Origin: Gentiana macrophylla
Taxonomy: Eukaryota; Streptophyta; Magnoliopsida; Gentianales; Gentianaceae
NCBI GenBank assembly: GCA_026214975.1
Contig: JAOBSW010000755.1
Location: 62,001-126,000, forward strand
Direction of reading: 5' to 3'
DNA: 64,000 nt
The notes under the pieces are model-generated. The model had not been told where the DNA came from, did not search any database, and was given only the letters and a program-made list of their open reading frames with translations. The position numbers were made by a program, and so were the translations under genes. This document shows, piece after piece, positions 46,020-59,533 of the stretch. Each line of letters starts with the position of its first letter. The stretch's first letter is position 1.

Positions 46020-46330
46020 TATACATTATTACAATAACAAGATCTTTTGTGACGAAAATTAACATCACAAATATTTCTAGTTTTCGTCACTAAAGGTTTT
46101 GTGACGAAAAAGTTTGTCACCATTTGTTGCGTATATGGGGACTTTCGACAAAACATAATATTCATCACCAAAACATGTTCTCTTGTGACGAACTGTAATA
46201 TTCGTCACCAAAGCTACCTAGATCTTTGATCAAACTTTATAATTTATCACCAAAAGACCTTTAATGTGACAATATTTTGTCAGAAAATCAAAATTTATCA
46301 CTAAATCTTTGTTGTCCCCAAAGGGTAGAA
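46020..46330. mobile_element. GTGACGAAA / TTCGTCAC repeat cluster, copy B
   Basis: Near-identical to the 16.6-16.87 kb cluster, with the same motif order and flanking direct repeats. Confidence 0.45.
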
Positions 46331-46757
46331 ACAAAATTTTTGCATTAACGCTTATTATTGACAAACACTTTGTCCCTAGAAGTCATTTTCTGAGTACTAG
46401 TTTCTTGACTATAGCAGTCAAAGTTCACCGGTGTCTTCATTCTTTTTCCTCCCAGGTTGGGCACCTTTAATTTTTGGGGTGAGTTGTTCGAGATCCCATT
46501 ATTTCTTTTTTATTTATAAAGTTTACATTATTATTTTTTCCGGTGTTACAATGCCTACAATTGTTATAAGTCGTTTATTTGTCGGTCATTAATCTACCAT
46601 ACTTGACCGTACAAATATACTTTTGTAGTATAGATCCCATTTTCACCTAGTACTTTAGTTAGTTAAATATAATTTTTAATATGAAAAGAAACCTATCCCT
46701 ATCAAGACAATGTCTTTGATGTATTTACTTTTTAGCTCTTAACTTTTTTTATTTACT

Positions 46758-47267
46758 TTGAAAATTTCAAGGCATACCGATTTCAAGACATATGGAGTTC
46801 GAAAGGCCCTTACGGCGGAAAACATTTTATTTGGATGTTATGTTATGTTGCCTTACCGGTTAATAAATGTCTGTATTGGTGCTGTGTGTTGGATTCTAAC
46901 ATTTGTGGGTCTTTTAGATCTGAAGAAGAATCTTCGCTTCATGTTCTTTGGGCTGCTCCTGGCCCAAAGCCGCATGGGATCAAATTCTGGATCCCACCAA
47001 CAAGTTAGACTTTTTTGCCGTTGCCGGCCCTATAGCTTCAATCGCTTTTTCCCCCAAAATGACTCAGAATGCTACGGAAGCCCTAAAATTGAGATACTTG
47101 GGGCGAAAACCTTACCTATTGTATTTGGTATTGGTGTAACAGCAAAATCTTCGGAGGAGGAGGTCCCCGACCACCTCCGCACATCTTCATTGTGCAAGCA
47201 GTATAGAGAGCAAGGAATATTAGGCTCGTCTGGGGCTTGGAGGATCAATAAAGTTCTGTGTATATAG
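46758..47267 (+). pseudogene. LINE ORF2 tail fragment (zf-RVT-like), copy B
   Basis: Counterpart of 17310-17781. One frame is open for 169 codons, but the residues resembling the zinc-binding LINE tail (EEESSLHVLW, AAWDQILDP) lie in the other frames, so the open frame is not meaningful. Confidence 0.4.
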
Positions 47268-47341
47268 TTGTTTTTTCAGTTGAAAAGTTTTGTAAACAAT
47301 TGAAGTAAAGTAGATCGTTTTGTAAAAAAAAATACTTATAA

Positions 47342-47814
47342 TGGTGACTTAAACTATCTTCTTTGAGTCCGGTGGTGAGTCTTTGGGAATTTATAATGTC
47401 AAGACAAACAATGGGTTTGCTGATGAGCTGGTGTTCAATTTGAAGGAAGTCAGCAGAGTTGATCAGCCTGCTGATTATGGTTTGCCGAGTTGGTTCGTAG
47501 CATTACTTGGGAACACGTTTTCATGGTTTTCCGTTTTGGTGAATATTACTTCTAGGGTATTTCATTCATTTACTGATTTGGCAAATAAGGCGGTTAAGGT
47601 TAGATTCCCAAGGCCTATAAATACCATTTGTAATGAATGTAAATTGTAACTCTCTCATGATAATAAAATAATCTTTTTTTGTCCGTGGAGTAGTTGGGAC
47701 ATTGTCAGAAACCACGTCAAATCTGCGTTATTTGTTTTTATGTATTATTTACTTGTTAATTAATTATCTTTAATCAAAATCACCATCACTTCTTGATTGA
47801 TCCATTATAATAAA
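47342..47814 (+). repeat. Copia 5' LTR (element Z), copy B
   Basis: Counterpart of 17906-18382, less damaged at its left part. An open frame of 88 codons (47383-47649) across it is probably chance: LTR U3 regions are not coding, and it matches no family. Confidence 0.5.
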
Positions 47815-47829
47815 TTGGGGAATCAGAGC
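47815..47829 (+). promoter_or_regulatory. Degenerate tRNA-iMet PBS of element Z, copy B
   Basis: TTGGGGAATCAGAGC followed by aaggttcaagtc. Same lesion as copy A (18383). Confidence 0.6.
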
Positions 47830-47946
47830 AAGGTTCAAGTCATCAAGAAATTTGTTTATCTGTCTGAAACAAGGTTGATTGGCACCAAGTTCATAATTAA
47901 CCTTAGCTAGGATTTGGGATCAACGCAAGCTTTTTTGGTGAGAAAG

Positions 47947-48677
47947 ATGTCTACTCTAAATGTTAAAATTGACAAGTTTACAGGAAGAATCCGTTTTAGT
48001 CTGCGTCAGATCATGATGCGTGCTTTGTTGAAACAACAGGAATTATGGGGTCCACTATCCAAATCAACAGATGGAAGTAATGCCGAGAGAGCCATTCTGG
48101 AGGAGAAAGAATATTCAACATTATGTTGTGCTTGTCGGATGATATTTTCACAAAAGTTGATGAAGAGGCCACAACAGGGAAGCTGCAGTTTAAGCTTGAG
48201 AATCTGTACATGACAAAATCTCTAACCAACAAATTTTTATTGAAGCAACGTCTGTTTAGTTTAAGGTTGCACGAGGTCACTCAGCTGAGGGATCATCTTA
48301 ATTAGTCGTACACAATATTGCTGGACTTAAGGAATATTGATGTGAACATTGAAGATGGGGATGCAACATTGATCCTATTAGTGTCATTTTCTACATCATA
48401 TGAGAACTTTGTTCAGTCCTTTAATGCTGGAAAGGACTCGATGTCATTGGAGGATTTGAGGTCATTACTCCGTGCTCGAGAGCTATGCCACAAATCATCT
48501 GGTTTTGGTACGGATAATCAGTCTGCTGGATTGGTGGCCAGGGGAGTCAGCAGAGGATGATGTAATCCTGGAAAGAATAAATCCAAGAAGTGTTCCAAAA
48601 GCAAATGATGCCTGTAATAACTGCAAGGAGCAGGGGCATTGGAGCAGGGCACTGAGCATGGCACTATTGATTTGGTA
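47947..48677 (+). pseudogene. Copia gag remnant, element Z, copy B
   Basis: Same gag as 18510-19240 with the same frame change near 48117, stop near 48303 and shift near 48557. It differs from copy A by scattered substitutions, for example in the LSDDIF segment. Confidence 0.85.
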
Positions 48678-48783
48678 GAACAAGACACCAACTCTAAAGA
48701 AGATCTGGCCTTAGCAGTTTCACCTACCTTTTATGTTATTTGGAAAGAAATTTTCTTTGGGTTACATTGGAACATCAATTCTT

Positions 48784-49304
48784 GCAATCTTTCTGTTTTT
48801 TTTTTTTTTTTTTTTTTAATTTTACAATTGCACTCTTTCTATATTTAATTTGTGAAGATCTGTGCAATGTGATTGAGGAGGAATTATAGAGAAGAAGGCC
48901 TTTTTTTCAAGAAGGGTTTTTGAACCGTTAAGTAGGAATTTGTGGTTGTATTTTCCAACGGTAAATTTCTGTTTTTTTTTTTTTTTGTTTTTGATTTCTT
49001 TGGGTGCGATTAACTAAACCATTTGGTGTTGTCTTGGATTTCAGGGGCTGTATAGTCGCTTTGCAATGTGGCATCAATAGGCTATGAAGGCGTTTTCAAG
49101 TGTGGCAACGGATCTTTGTAGAGTCGCCTTTAGATTACTTTTGATGTGGCATCGGTATTAATGAGTAAAATCGTAGAGTCGCTTTTAGTTGTGTGGCATC
49201 GGATCGTTTTCTCGACGTTTCAAAAAGTCTCGATTCGGAGTTTAATAGGACGTTTAAAAATATTGCGATTGGAAGTTTTAGCTATTGCGACACCGACTTC
49301 ATTC

Positions 49305-49355
<51 letters not shown>

Positions 49356-49548
49356 GCATTTTAAAACGCATAAATAAACGTAACAAGACTCGAACGCCAC
49401 TATAGATTACTTTTTGATACGCTTTTTTTGTAGCCACTAAATCCTATTTTTCTTGTAGGGTATTAATGATGTAAAATCATGTTGTGTTACTCGTGGTAGC
49501 TGAATAGTTGTGTTTCAGAAGTATCACCCTCCTCGTTTTATGGTGCAT
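48784..49548. other. Block private to copy B
   Basis: It replaces the 19343-20141 block of copy A. It contains poly-T runs, two imperfect copies of a tagagtcgc...tgtggcatcgg unit (49118 and 49172) and a (TA)n tract at 49311-49352. No gene is seen. Confidence 0.6.
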
Positions 49549-50029
49549 ATCAATTAGTTAATTCAATATGTAAAAATCGGTCTTTTATTTCTCATCTTAA
49601 TATAGATAAGATATTACCAAGATAAAGATAACAAGGTAAAATAGTAAATATTATCGTACCGTTTGACAAACGTTATGATAAAAATACTAATTAACCTTGA
49701 CATAATATAAAATAAGTGATGGTGTTTTATTTATGGAAATCATTGAATTATATATTCATAAATTCAATACGTGGCTTTTACGGAGACCTATTTTTCTTGG
49801 CATCTGGTATTGCCAGGGCTTTTAAATTATTGCCAGGGCAATTTTTTTTTTTATCTAAAATAGAAAATGACATACCTACCCTTAATTGTATTTAGTTGAA
49901 AATCCCTCCTCTTTTCGTATCACCCCCCTCCTCCCACCTTCCTCCGTCTGCTACCGCCTTGACTCCTTCCTCAGCCTCCCCCATCGATTCAATCACATAA
50001 ACAAATCCACCCATTCAACAATAAAATAA

Positions 50030-50772
50030 GGGAAACTTGACCATATATTCTTGTAAAGTTATATATAGGATTAGTATTCCCCGTATTAAAAGTTTTGGAA
50101 AATATGCTTGCGGCACATATGCGTCGGAGGAGCTGTTTAAATTTTTTTTTTTTTTTTTTTAAAAATTTTTTTTTTGTTGAGAAGGAGCTGAAAATATTAA
50201 AGGGATTTTTATTTTGAAGATATTAATTGAAACTTGATTTTATTATGCTTGAAAACTTTTATTTCTTGATGATTGTTTATAACATGATACAACATTTTTT
50301 TATTGATAAACATAAATCGGGGCGGATCCTAAAATTTGTTCCAGATGTGTCATCTGAGTCTAAAATTACATTTTTCACAAAAAATTTCAGTGGGGTCACT
50401 GGAGCCTAAAACATTTTTTTTTATCGATAAAACGATATTTTTTAATAACAAAACAACATTATTTCAATACTAGAAAAAATTCAAAGTACATTGTTTCAAT
50501 ACTAAAAAAAATTCAAACTACATTGTTTCAATATTAGAAAAATCTCGGATCTCAATGAAGTCATGTGACCCACTTTAAAACATGTACATCCAACATTAGT
50601 TTGAGACACGGTTTATTATGGCAGAAAGGAATTATCATTCTATATATTGGAGCATAATTCAAACAATAATTTATCGGCCAATATTCAGATAAAGATCGGT
50701 AGTCACGCCCAAACTTTCCTAACTTAGGATTACCCAAGTTTTCCTAACCTAAAGCATTTGCAGTGGAATGTG

Positions 50773-50846
<74 letters not shown>

Positions 50847-52099
50847 ATTGATGACTTGATTAAAAAAATATTGAAGACTTAGTAATGCATCATTCACACA
50901 TTCAGCTTCAACAACAAATGCTAATCAATTATTTGCACAAATGCTAAATAAGTATTACGTTGTATAGATCTTCTATCAACTCGTTACGGCTCTTAACAAT
51001 AAAAGTCTTACCACCATTTTAATATGTCTTATTTTTAGGGGTTGTATATATTTTAATGATGTACAATAGAGATTCTAATGCAAATGACTTTGTGTTAAGA
51101 TTCTATAAAGCAAGGAAAAGTGGTGTTTGAGTCCGTAAAGTAGAGAATCTATTAAGAGACACTGATGCTAGTGCTCTTGGACTCGATACCAACCTATAAC
51201 GCGCCTTGTCTTTGAATACCAAGTCTTTATCCAGACATGAGAGGTTCGATACGTGACATTCAGAATATTAGCAGATAAATTATTGTGTGCTCCAATATAT
51301 AGAATGATAACTATTTTTTTGAGCAAATATAGAATGATAACTCCTTTCTCCTTTGATAAATCATGCCTGGCGTGACAGTACTGAGATCCGAGATTTTGTT
51401 TTTTTTTTTATAGTATTGAAACAATGTAGTTTGAATTTTTTAGTATTGAAACAATGTAGTTTTGTCGTTAAAAATGTTGTTTATCAATAAAAATATTGTT
51501 TTAGGCTTCGGTGACCCCACTGAAAATTTTTGATAAAAAATGTAATTTTAGACTCTTATAACACCATTAGAACAAATTCTTGGATCCGTCCCGGTTTATG
51601 TTTCTCAATAAAAAATGTTGTATGATGTTATAAACAATCATCAGGGAAAAAAAAGTTTCCAATCAAGTTTCCCTTTAATATTTTCAGCTCCTCCTAAGAA
51701 AATACAAAACAAAACAAAAAAAAAAAAAACAAAACAAAAGAAATACTTTTTCAATCCCTCCCACGCATATGTGCCTACAGCCTACAATGTACTTTGAATT
51801 TTTTCTAGCATTGAAACAATGTTGTTTTGTTATTAAAAAATATCGTTTTATCGATAAAAAAAATATGTTTTGAGGCTGTGAACCCCATCGAAATTTTTGT
51901 AAAAATGTAATTTTAGACTCAGATGACACATCTGGAACAAATTTTAGGATCCGCCCAGGTTTATGTTTATCAATAAAAAATGTTGTATCATGTTATAAAC
52001 GATAATCAAAAAATAAAAGTTTTCAAGCATAATAAAATCAAGTTTCATTTAATATCTTCAAAATAAAAATCCCTTTCATATTTTCAGCTCCTTCTCAAA

Positions 52100-52134
<35 letters not shown>

Positions 52135-52255
52135 AGCTCCTCCAGTCACATATGTGCCGCATATGCGCCGCAAGCATGTTTTCCAAAGCTTTTAATACGG
52201 GGATCGAATACTAATCCTATATATAACTTTACAAGCAGAAATGGTCAAGTTTCCC
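50030..52255. mobile_element. Foldback-like DNA element with long TIRs, copy B
   Basis: Same termini as 20604-22750 and the same 8-bp duplication TAAAATAA (50022-50029 and 52256-52263). The central (TA)n has about 35 units here (50775-50844) against about 12 in copy A, and the internal poly-A near 52101 is also longer. Confidence 0.85.
50775..50844. repeat. (TA)n microsatellite at the centre of the foldback element
   Basis: About 70 bp of pure AT dinucleotides at the centre of symmetry. The copy A allele is 25 bp (21338-21362). Confidence 0.95.
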
Positions 52256-52325
52256 TAAAATAACCCCAAAAAAGGTAGGCTATGAACTTTTCAAAAACAA
52301 AAAAAAAAAAACATTCAGCACTCTC

Positions 52326-52423
52326 ATCGCCGATGTGGGTACCCATTACAATCCCGTCAAGCTACATGATTATGAACAGACTAAACCCAGCAAGAAATGC
52401 AAAATGTAATGGTATTACTACCC

Positions 52424-52456
<33 letters not shown>

Positions 52457-52558
52457 CTTTGGCAGTACTTTATAGCTGTAATTTACAACCCACATGTCCA
52501 AAAATTGAAAATCAGGTGAAGATTTGACTGGATTTTTCTCTATAAAATTTTTGGACCG
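52326..52558. other. 233-bp segment present only in copy B
   Basis: It lies between cactctcat and agtggttgggg, which are joined directly in copy A at about 22828. It contains a poly-A run at 52427-52452. It may be a small insertion in B or a deletion in A; no clear TSD is seen. Confidence 0.6.
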
Positions 52559-53872
52559 ATAGTGGTTGGGGATTTTTAGTTGAAGGGGCAAGATTGCAAA
52601 GTCTGTGGTGTTATCTTATCTATGTTTATGTCGGACGGGGTTTTACGAGAGGCCGAATTAGATGGGGAGAAGAGGGAGTATGAACTAGATGGGATTGCAG
52701 CCTTTTCGTGTTTGGGAAGGTTGCAAATAAGGCCGAGCAAAATAACCAGTAAACCAATCTAAACCGCAAACCGATCCAAATCAATTCGAATAAACCAAAC
52801 CAATAAAAAACCAAATGAATTGGTTTGGTTTGAAACCAAACTGAAGTTCATCGGGTTGGTTTCAGATATTTTTAATTACACCAATCCAATCCAAACCAAC
52901 CCAAATTTTTTATACATTAATTATATATATTATACCCATTACCCAACCGACCTAACATAACACAATTTTTTTGATCATTTTGCTATGTTGTTTTGGTTGG
53001 AAGATACTCATGGTGTTTTGATCATTTTGTTGTGTCAACATTCAGCCTTTTGCTCTTTTGATGTAGATATGTAAATCAGTAAATGCGTGTATGTAAGTAT
53101 GCAACTATAGAGGATTGATTGCAGATGAATTATATTGTAATGTGTTGTTTATTTTGTTTTTTATTTTTATTTTTTTATCATTTTGGTTTGTAATTTATTT
53201 TAGTTTAGATGTAGCTTTTTAGAGTTTATGTAAAGAATGTTGGTTTTGTTTTTTTGTTATAAAGATTAGGCTTGTTAAACCGAAACCAACCCAATCCAAA
53301 CCGAAACCAATTCGAACCAAACATTGGGGTTGACTTCATTTTGGTTTGGTTTGGGAAACAAATTATGGCGCCCCAAACCGATCCGAGTCTTTCAAAACCA
53401 ACCCAAACCAATCCAAGCTCAGCCCTATTTGCAAATGGGAGTTGAAGGTGGAGAAGTTGACTGAGAAAGGAAGACTTTTTTGTCAGGAGGAAGAAGGAAG
53501 GATTTTTCCCACAAAGAATACTCCCCAAATTATTGGGTGTCACTCAAATTGAAGTAATTATACCAATGTGTCAAAAAGTTGGATAGAAGTATTTTCGACA
53601 TTTTTCCCAATGGAATTAATACTAATAGAACTCTCATTTCATAATCTATAAAAATATATCATACCAGGAGAGAATGGAGATTGAACAATGGAACCCCAAA
53701 ATACCAATAGTCTGTACCAATAAGTGAGATTCAATTTTAAAATCATATAATGATAATTATTGATCCTTATAAAAATTTAAATGCAATTTGTCATACTCAT
53801 ATAATATACTAAAATAATTATGCAAAAATTAGCAGAATTCCATTATATAATGCAGCCTAGCTGTAGTTACTA

Positions 53873-54160
53873 CTCCCTTCGTTTTCTTTTATCTGTCGCA
53901 GAGTGAAGATTCACGCAGATTAAGAGAGTAGTTAATATGTCTAAATATAGTATTGGAAATGTATTTTTCTTTATTGGAGATGATACTTTGTTGATAAAGG
54001 AATTTTTAGTATAGGAAATGTATTTTTTTTTATTGGAGATGTAAATACTTTATTGGTAAATGAGGAAAAATGTAATAAATGAAACATTGGAAATGTAAAA
54101 TGACAGATAAATAATAAAAGAGTAAATTTTGAAATGTGACAGATAAAAAAACGGAGGGAG
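53873..54160. mobile_element. Stowaway-like MITE, copy B
   Basis: The left end ctcccttcgttttc and right end aaaacggagggag form a TIR of about 23 bp with a matching atctgtc/gacagat extension. It is better preserved than copy A at 28679-28969. Confidence 0.85.
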
Positions 54161-54349
54161 TGTATAATAACTAAAATATTTTTATGCAACTTGAAATAGA
54201 ATTTTGGTATGGCATCATGTTTCTTTTACTATATTAATAAAATTCAATACTAGATTCAAAAATCAAAAATTTGACAAGATATACTGATTCTTCTTTGACT
54301 ATAAAACGTCTGCAATATTTATATAACACGGTGGAAATAATTTTTATTT

Positions 54350-54378
54350 GAAAAGGACCAACACAAGTGGTCCTTTTC
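54350..54378. other. Hairpin gaaaaggacca/tggtccttttc, copy B
   Basis: Identical stem and loop to 29159-29187. Confidence 0.8.
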
Positions 54379-54673
54379 TATCTTGATGTAATATGAAATT
54401 GATGATGTCCTTTCCAACAATAATTTTTTTAGATTGATGTTGAAAAGGACCAGTGTTATACTTATTTGGACAATTAGGACATACAAACAAGAGCATGGGC
54501 TTTAAGGACACAATTATTGTGCAGATCTGATAATACCCTTGTAGTCATTTCTCATTCGGATAAAAAAACATTCCATGGAGACCGAGATCTCCTTTCCTGC
54601 TTTGTCTGGATCAGATTTACATTTTCTCAATAGACAAATCTCTGAAAAGTAAATTGAAGATGACATCTTTGAT

Positions 54674-56179
54674 ATGGGTGATTATAGGGCCCCTGGCCCA
54701 GAGGGCATCCCTACAGTCTTCTTGAAGAAATGTTGGCCTATCACCAGTAAGTCAATCATAGAGTTTGTCACTAAAGCTTTTGAAGTTGGTCACTTTTATT
54801 CCAGGCTCAACCAAACCCTGGTTTCTTTGCTATCTAAAACAAACCCCCATGAATTTGTTGATCAGTTCAGATCTATTTCCATGACCAATGCATGTATAAC
54901 AATCATCTCAAAAGTTATTTCTTATATACTACAAGGTGTCATTAGTAAACTGGTCTCTCAGACTCAAGCAGCTTTTGTATCAGGCAGAGGTAGTACTTAG
55001 AATATTATTCTATCTCAAGAAGTGCTCCACCATTTTAAGAGCAAAAAAAGAAAAACTGGTGAAATGATGCTGAAACTAGACCTAGAGAAATCCCATGACA
55101 AGGTTGATTGAAAGTTTCTTGAGAGAATTCAAAGTAGCATAGGGCTTTCCCAAAAGATTATCCAGCTCATTTGGTTCACCCGGACATCCTCCAAACTTGT
55201 TATCTTGTGGAATAATAAGCTAAAGCCCATCCAACCTGAAAGAGGTCTCAGGCAAGAGGACCCTTTTGCACCTTATCATTTTGTACTATGTATGGAGGTC
55301 CTTAGCCAACACATTGATAAACGTGCATCTCAGCTTTTACATAACTTTTTTGCAGATGATCTGGTTCTTCTTGAAGAAGCAACCGCTGAGCAAGCTAATA
55401 CTATCAGACAGGTGCTTGAATGATTTTGCCATATCTGAAGACAATAATTGGGCATTAACAAGTCTAGGTTTCACGTGTCTAAAAATACTTCATACCAGTT
55501 AAAATGAATCTTCAACCTGGAACTAGGTATGCCGATTCTGAGGATCTTGGTCATTATCCAAAAGTTTATTTGTTGCATACAAGGCTAACCTAAGGGAAGT
55601 ATGAGTACATTCTAGAGAAGATGAATAAAAAACTCTCAAGCTGGAAGACTAATTTCTTCTCTAGAGCTGCAAGGTGATTCTGATCAAGAGTTCTCTTGAC
55701 ACTCACCCTTTTTATGCCATGCAAACAATTAAACTTCCTCAATGGAGCATTGATGCAATATAAATGATATGTAGGCAATTTTTATGGGGAGACAATAGGG
55801 TACTAGAAAAATGCATTATGTGACGTAGGATTAACTATGTCATCCGAAAGATATTGGATGACTGAGGTTTAAGAACCTTCACTTCATGAACATGGATCTC
55901 CTTGGAAAACAAGTGTGGCAGACCCTTACTGGTGATGAATCTTTGTGGGTCCAAACCTCTAGTCAAATTTATGGCAGACTCTTTAAAAAACCAAGAAGCT
56001 CAAGCTCCCCTACTTGGAAGAGTATATGTACAACAACATCGTCTTTTAAAGATGGATTCGATGTTGAAAATGAAGTGATAACCTGGAAAGGTAATAATAG
56101 CAAGAATTATACAGTGGCGGATGGATATGCCTACCTTAATTACAAATCCAACATTACATTACTAAACATTTTCTTGTGA
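54674..56179 (+). pseudogene. L1-type LINE reverse transcriptase remnant, copy B
   Basis: Counterpart of 29483-31030. Here the segment from ERGLRQEDPFAPYHFVLCME to the FADDLVLLEE box is in one open frame (55205-55423), whereas copy A has an inserted stretch near 30140-30175. The other stops are shared. Confidence 0.85.
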
Positions 56180-56640
56180 CATTACATTACTCAATGATAT
56201 TTATTTTCAAACATATACAGTTTCTTCATCATTATGTAACACAATCTAAAATTATACAAAGATTAAAATATAATCTTTCATTCTCATGTAATACGAATAA
56301 TAATACATCCCAAAATACACAAACTTAGTCAAATTGAAGCAAAAACTTGTTGTATTTATCCGGTTGACATTATATATGTAACAAACTAAATACAAGAAAT
56401 TATGATCTAAGATTATTTTATAAGAGAATGATAAATGCATTGAGTAAATGTATCCACAATTTCAAAATTGAAACAAAATGCAAAATATCATTTTGTGATT
56501 AATATTATTTAGCTTGTTTATAATTAATGTATTAATGTGTACTTGATAGTATTATTACGTAATATTAAAACATCGTCAATGTTCCAGTTTTAAAATTTTA
56601 ATTTAAATATAACACGTCCAACGCACGTGCTTTTTGCTAG

Positions 56641-56694
<54 letters not shown>

Positions 56695-56783
56695 TATGTA
56701 TCAACGAGATTGCTTGTGTTCGGTGAATTATTTTGGAACTTGAAGTGGTAGAGTAATTGTTGAGAAATGATTACATCTGCCTT

Positions 56784-56862
56784 TAGTGTGTGTGTCCATG
56801 TGTAACATCTGGTGCATTATGGTGCTGCCATGTGGCTTAGACTAGATTTTACTTATCTTTGA
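56784..56862 (+). repeat. Fragment of copia Y LTR, copy B
   Basis: Counterpart of 31632-31712, directly right of an interrupted (TA)n tract at 56641-56700. Confidence 0.65.
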
Positions 56863-57004
56863 TGAGGAATGAATATCCCGGAAAATGGTGTAAGAAGAGA
56901 GAAAAAAAATAAAATAGTTGCTCACTAATTTTCTTAACTAAGGAAAGTAAATAAATCAAAATCTCATCAAATGTTCTCCATTAATTATTCTCCAAAATAA
57001 TTAA

Positions 57005-58004
57005 ATGATACCTCATACCCCCCACACCAGCTTCTCTAATGGTCCAAAACCTACCACCTGCCACATTTGTGCCGCCACCGGCCATACCGCACCAGTCTGC
57101 TCCTTGCAATATCAATGTTCCCCCCTCCTCAAGTATATGCAACGTCTACACAACCCGACTTTAATTGGATTGAGGATACCGGGGCCACTCATCATCTCAC
57201 TCATGATGTTCGCAATTTCAACCTATCATCTGCACCTTATGCTGGGTCCGACAAAGTGCATGTAGGTGACGGTACATGTTTATCTATTACTGATTGGGGC
57301 TCTTCTTCTGTAAATTCCCCTTCCCAATCATTTTATTTGCCTAATATTCTTGTTACCTTCTCTATCACCCGAAACCTCTTATCTGTGCATAAATTTGCAT
57401 ATGTCAATTTCGTGTATTTTGAATTTCATGGGTCTTACTTTCTTGTAAAAGATTACTCCGCCCACATCCATCTTCGGGGATTTGTCAACGAAGGCCTCTA
57501 TCACTTCTCCACTTCGCTCCACCGACCCTCCAACCCTCCTCAAGCGCGTTTGCCTCCTCTGTCACCCCGACCACCACGTGACATCAGCGTCTCGGTCATT
57601 GCTCTTACCCCGTGCTCCGTCAAGCCTTAAAAAGTCTCTCTACTTTTACCTCTTCTAAAGCAACCCATGTTGTGTGTTCCCCGTGTCAATTAGCTAAGAG
57701 TCACCGCTTCCCGTTATACACTTCTGATTTTACCTCTACTGCCCCTTTAGACCTAATTTACTATGATGTTTAAGGCCCCTGTTATGAGCCCTCAATTTAT
57801 GGTTCCCGCTATTATGTCAGTTTTCTGGATGACATCACAAAATACATTTGGCTTTATCCCCTGAAAATTAAATCTGATGTTGAAACTTTCTTGCTGTGAT
57901 AGAACGTCTATTTAATACAAAACTAAAATCCATCCAAACTAACTGGGGTGGTGAGTATCGTCGCGTTTCCACTCTTCTTACCTCTCTTGGCATCCGTCAT
58001 CGCC
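57005..58004 (+). pseudogene. Copia X remnant, copy B
   Basis: Same parts as 31854-32853: knuckle CHICAATGHTAPVC, protease DTGATHHLTHD, then integrase start. It has the same cut into copia Y. Confidence 0.82.
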
Positions 58005-59533
58005 TTTTTGGTGGAAATAGACCTCTTAATCCTAATCAATATTTTTGAGGTAGAAGTGGAAGCTCTAGAGGTAGTAGATCTAGAGGTAGAGGTGGAAGAG
58101 GAGGAAATAGCAACAATAGTAACAACAATCGTAGCAGGATGGCATGTCAATTGTGCAACAAAATCGGACATACTGCTACCCGGTGCTAACATAGGTTTGA
58201 AACTGATTTCAACAACAATCATGCTCTTGGTAATCCCAAATGGGTCTCTACATTTGCTGCTAGTCCTCAAAGTGTGCTGACAACTCTTTGTATATGAAAA
58301 ATGGTGCCACTAACCATATCACCTCATACTTAAACAATATGCACTTGAATACTGGTTACACTGGTACTGACACATTAACTGAGGGAAATGGTAAAGCTCT
58401 ATGCGTTAAACATATAGGAGCTAGCACTCTCCACACACCATTTGGACCACTCACTCTTAACACTATTCTTCATGTCCCAAAGATCACTAAGAACCTAATA
58501 AGTATCTCTAAGCTTATTTATGACAATCCTATTCTTGTTTAGTTTATTGATTCTGGTTGTATTGTGAAGGACAAGAGTACAAGCCAACCTCTACTTCAGG
58601 GTCTACTAAAGGATGTACTGTAAAAGATGGCTTCTCTGACCATTATGACCTCCCTTCACTCCAAAGAATCCTGCTCCAGTTATTCTTCTTTTCCCAGATA
58701 GTCTAAGACTATTTCTACTTGTAATAATCCCATTACTGAGGCTACTAGTCCTAAAATTACTCTTGATCTGTGGCATTGGAGTATGGGCCAACGTTCTAAG
58801 CATGTTTTGAGTTTTGTGTTATCTCAATTTAATGTTTCCATTAATGAAAATTTTACTTCATGCTTGTCAGTTGGGTAAATCCCACCTTCTACCACACTAT
58901 AATTCAAACTCTTATGCCTTGTCTACCTTTGATCTTGTTCACACTGATATCTGGGGACCTTCCCTTATAAATTCCGTTAGAGGGTACTCTTCTTATATCG
59001 ACTTTATAGATGATGCTACTAGATATACCTGGATTTACCCCTAAGGTGCAAATCACATGCTTTTGATGTCTTTAAATAGTTCCAACCCTTAGTTCACACA
59101 CAATTTAATCAAAAAATCATGTGTGTCCAATCAATCGATGAGGAAAAACATTGAAAACTTGAACCTTATCCAAAAAATGAAGGAGTTATGTTTAGAGATC
59201 CTTGTCCTCATGATCAAGCTCAGAATAGAAGAGTTTAGACAAAACATAGACATATTCTTGAAGTAGGACTGACTCAACCTTCTCAAGCCTCAGTGCCCTT
59301 GAAATATTGATGGGATAGATTTCAGACTATTGTTCAAGTCATTAATGTCTTCCCTACACATGTGCTAGGATCCTAGACTCCTCATGAGAAGTTGGTTCAT
59401 GTCAAACCCAACTATTCTATGTTATGAGTTTTTGGATGTGCTGTCTATCCTAACTTAAGACCTTTTTAGTAGACCAAATTTCAATATCATAGTAAAAGAT
59501 GTGTCAACCTTGGCCTTAATATGAACCATAAAG
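58005..59533 (+). pseudogene. Copia Y remnant, copy B
   Basis: Same parts as 32854-34377. Two short frames are better kept: GATNHITSYLNNMHLNTGYT (58288-58542) and the integrase SYIDFIDDATRYTWIYP (58814-59044). The stop after each is shared with copy A. Confidence 0.8.

Noticed and set aside
47383..47649. 88-codon open frame in copy B before the copia Z PBS
   Set aside because: It lies in an LTR-like region, is disrupted in copy A, and matches no family known to me.
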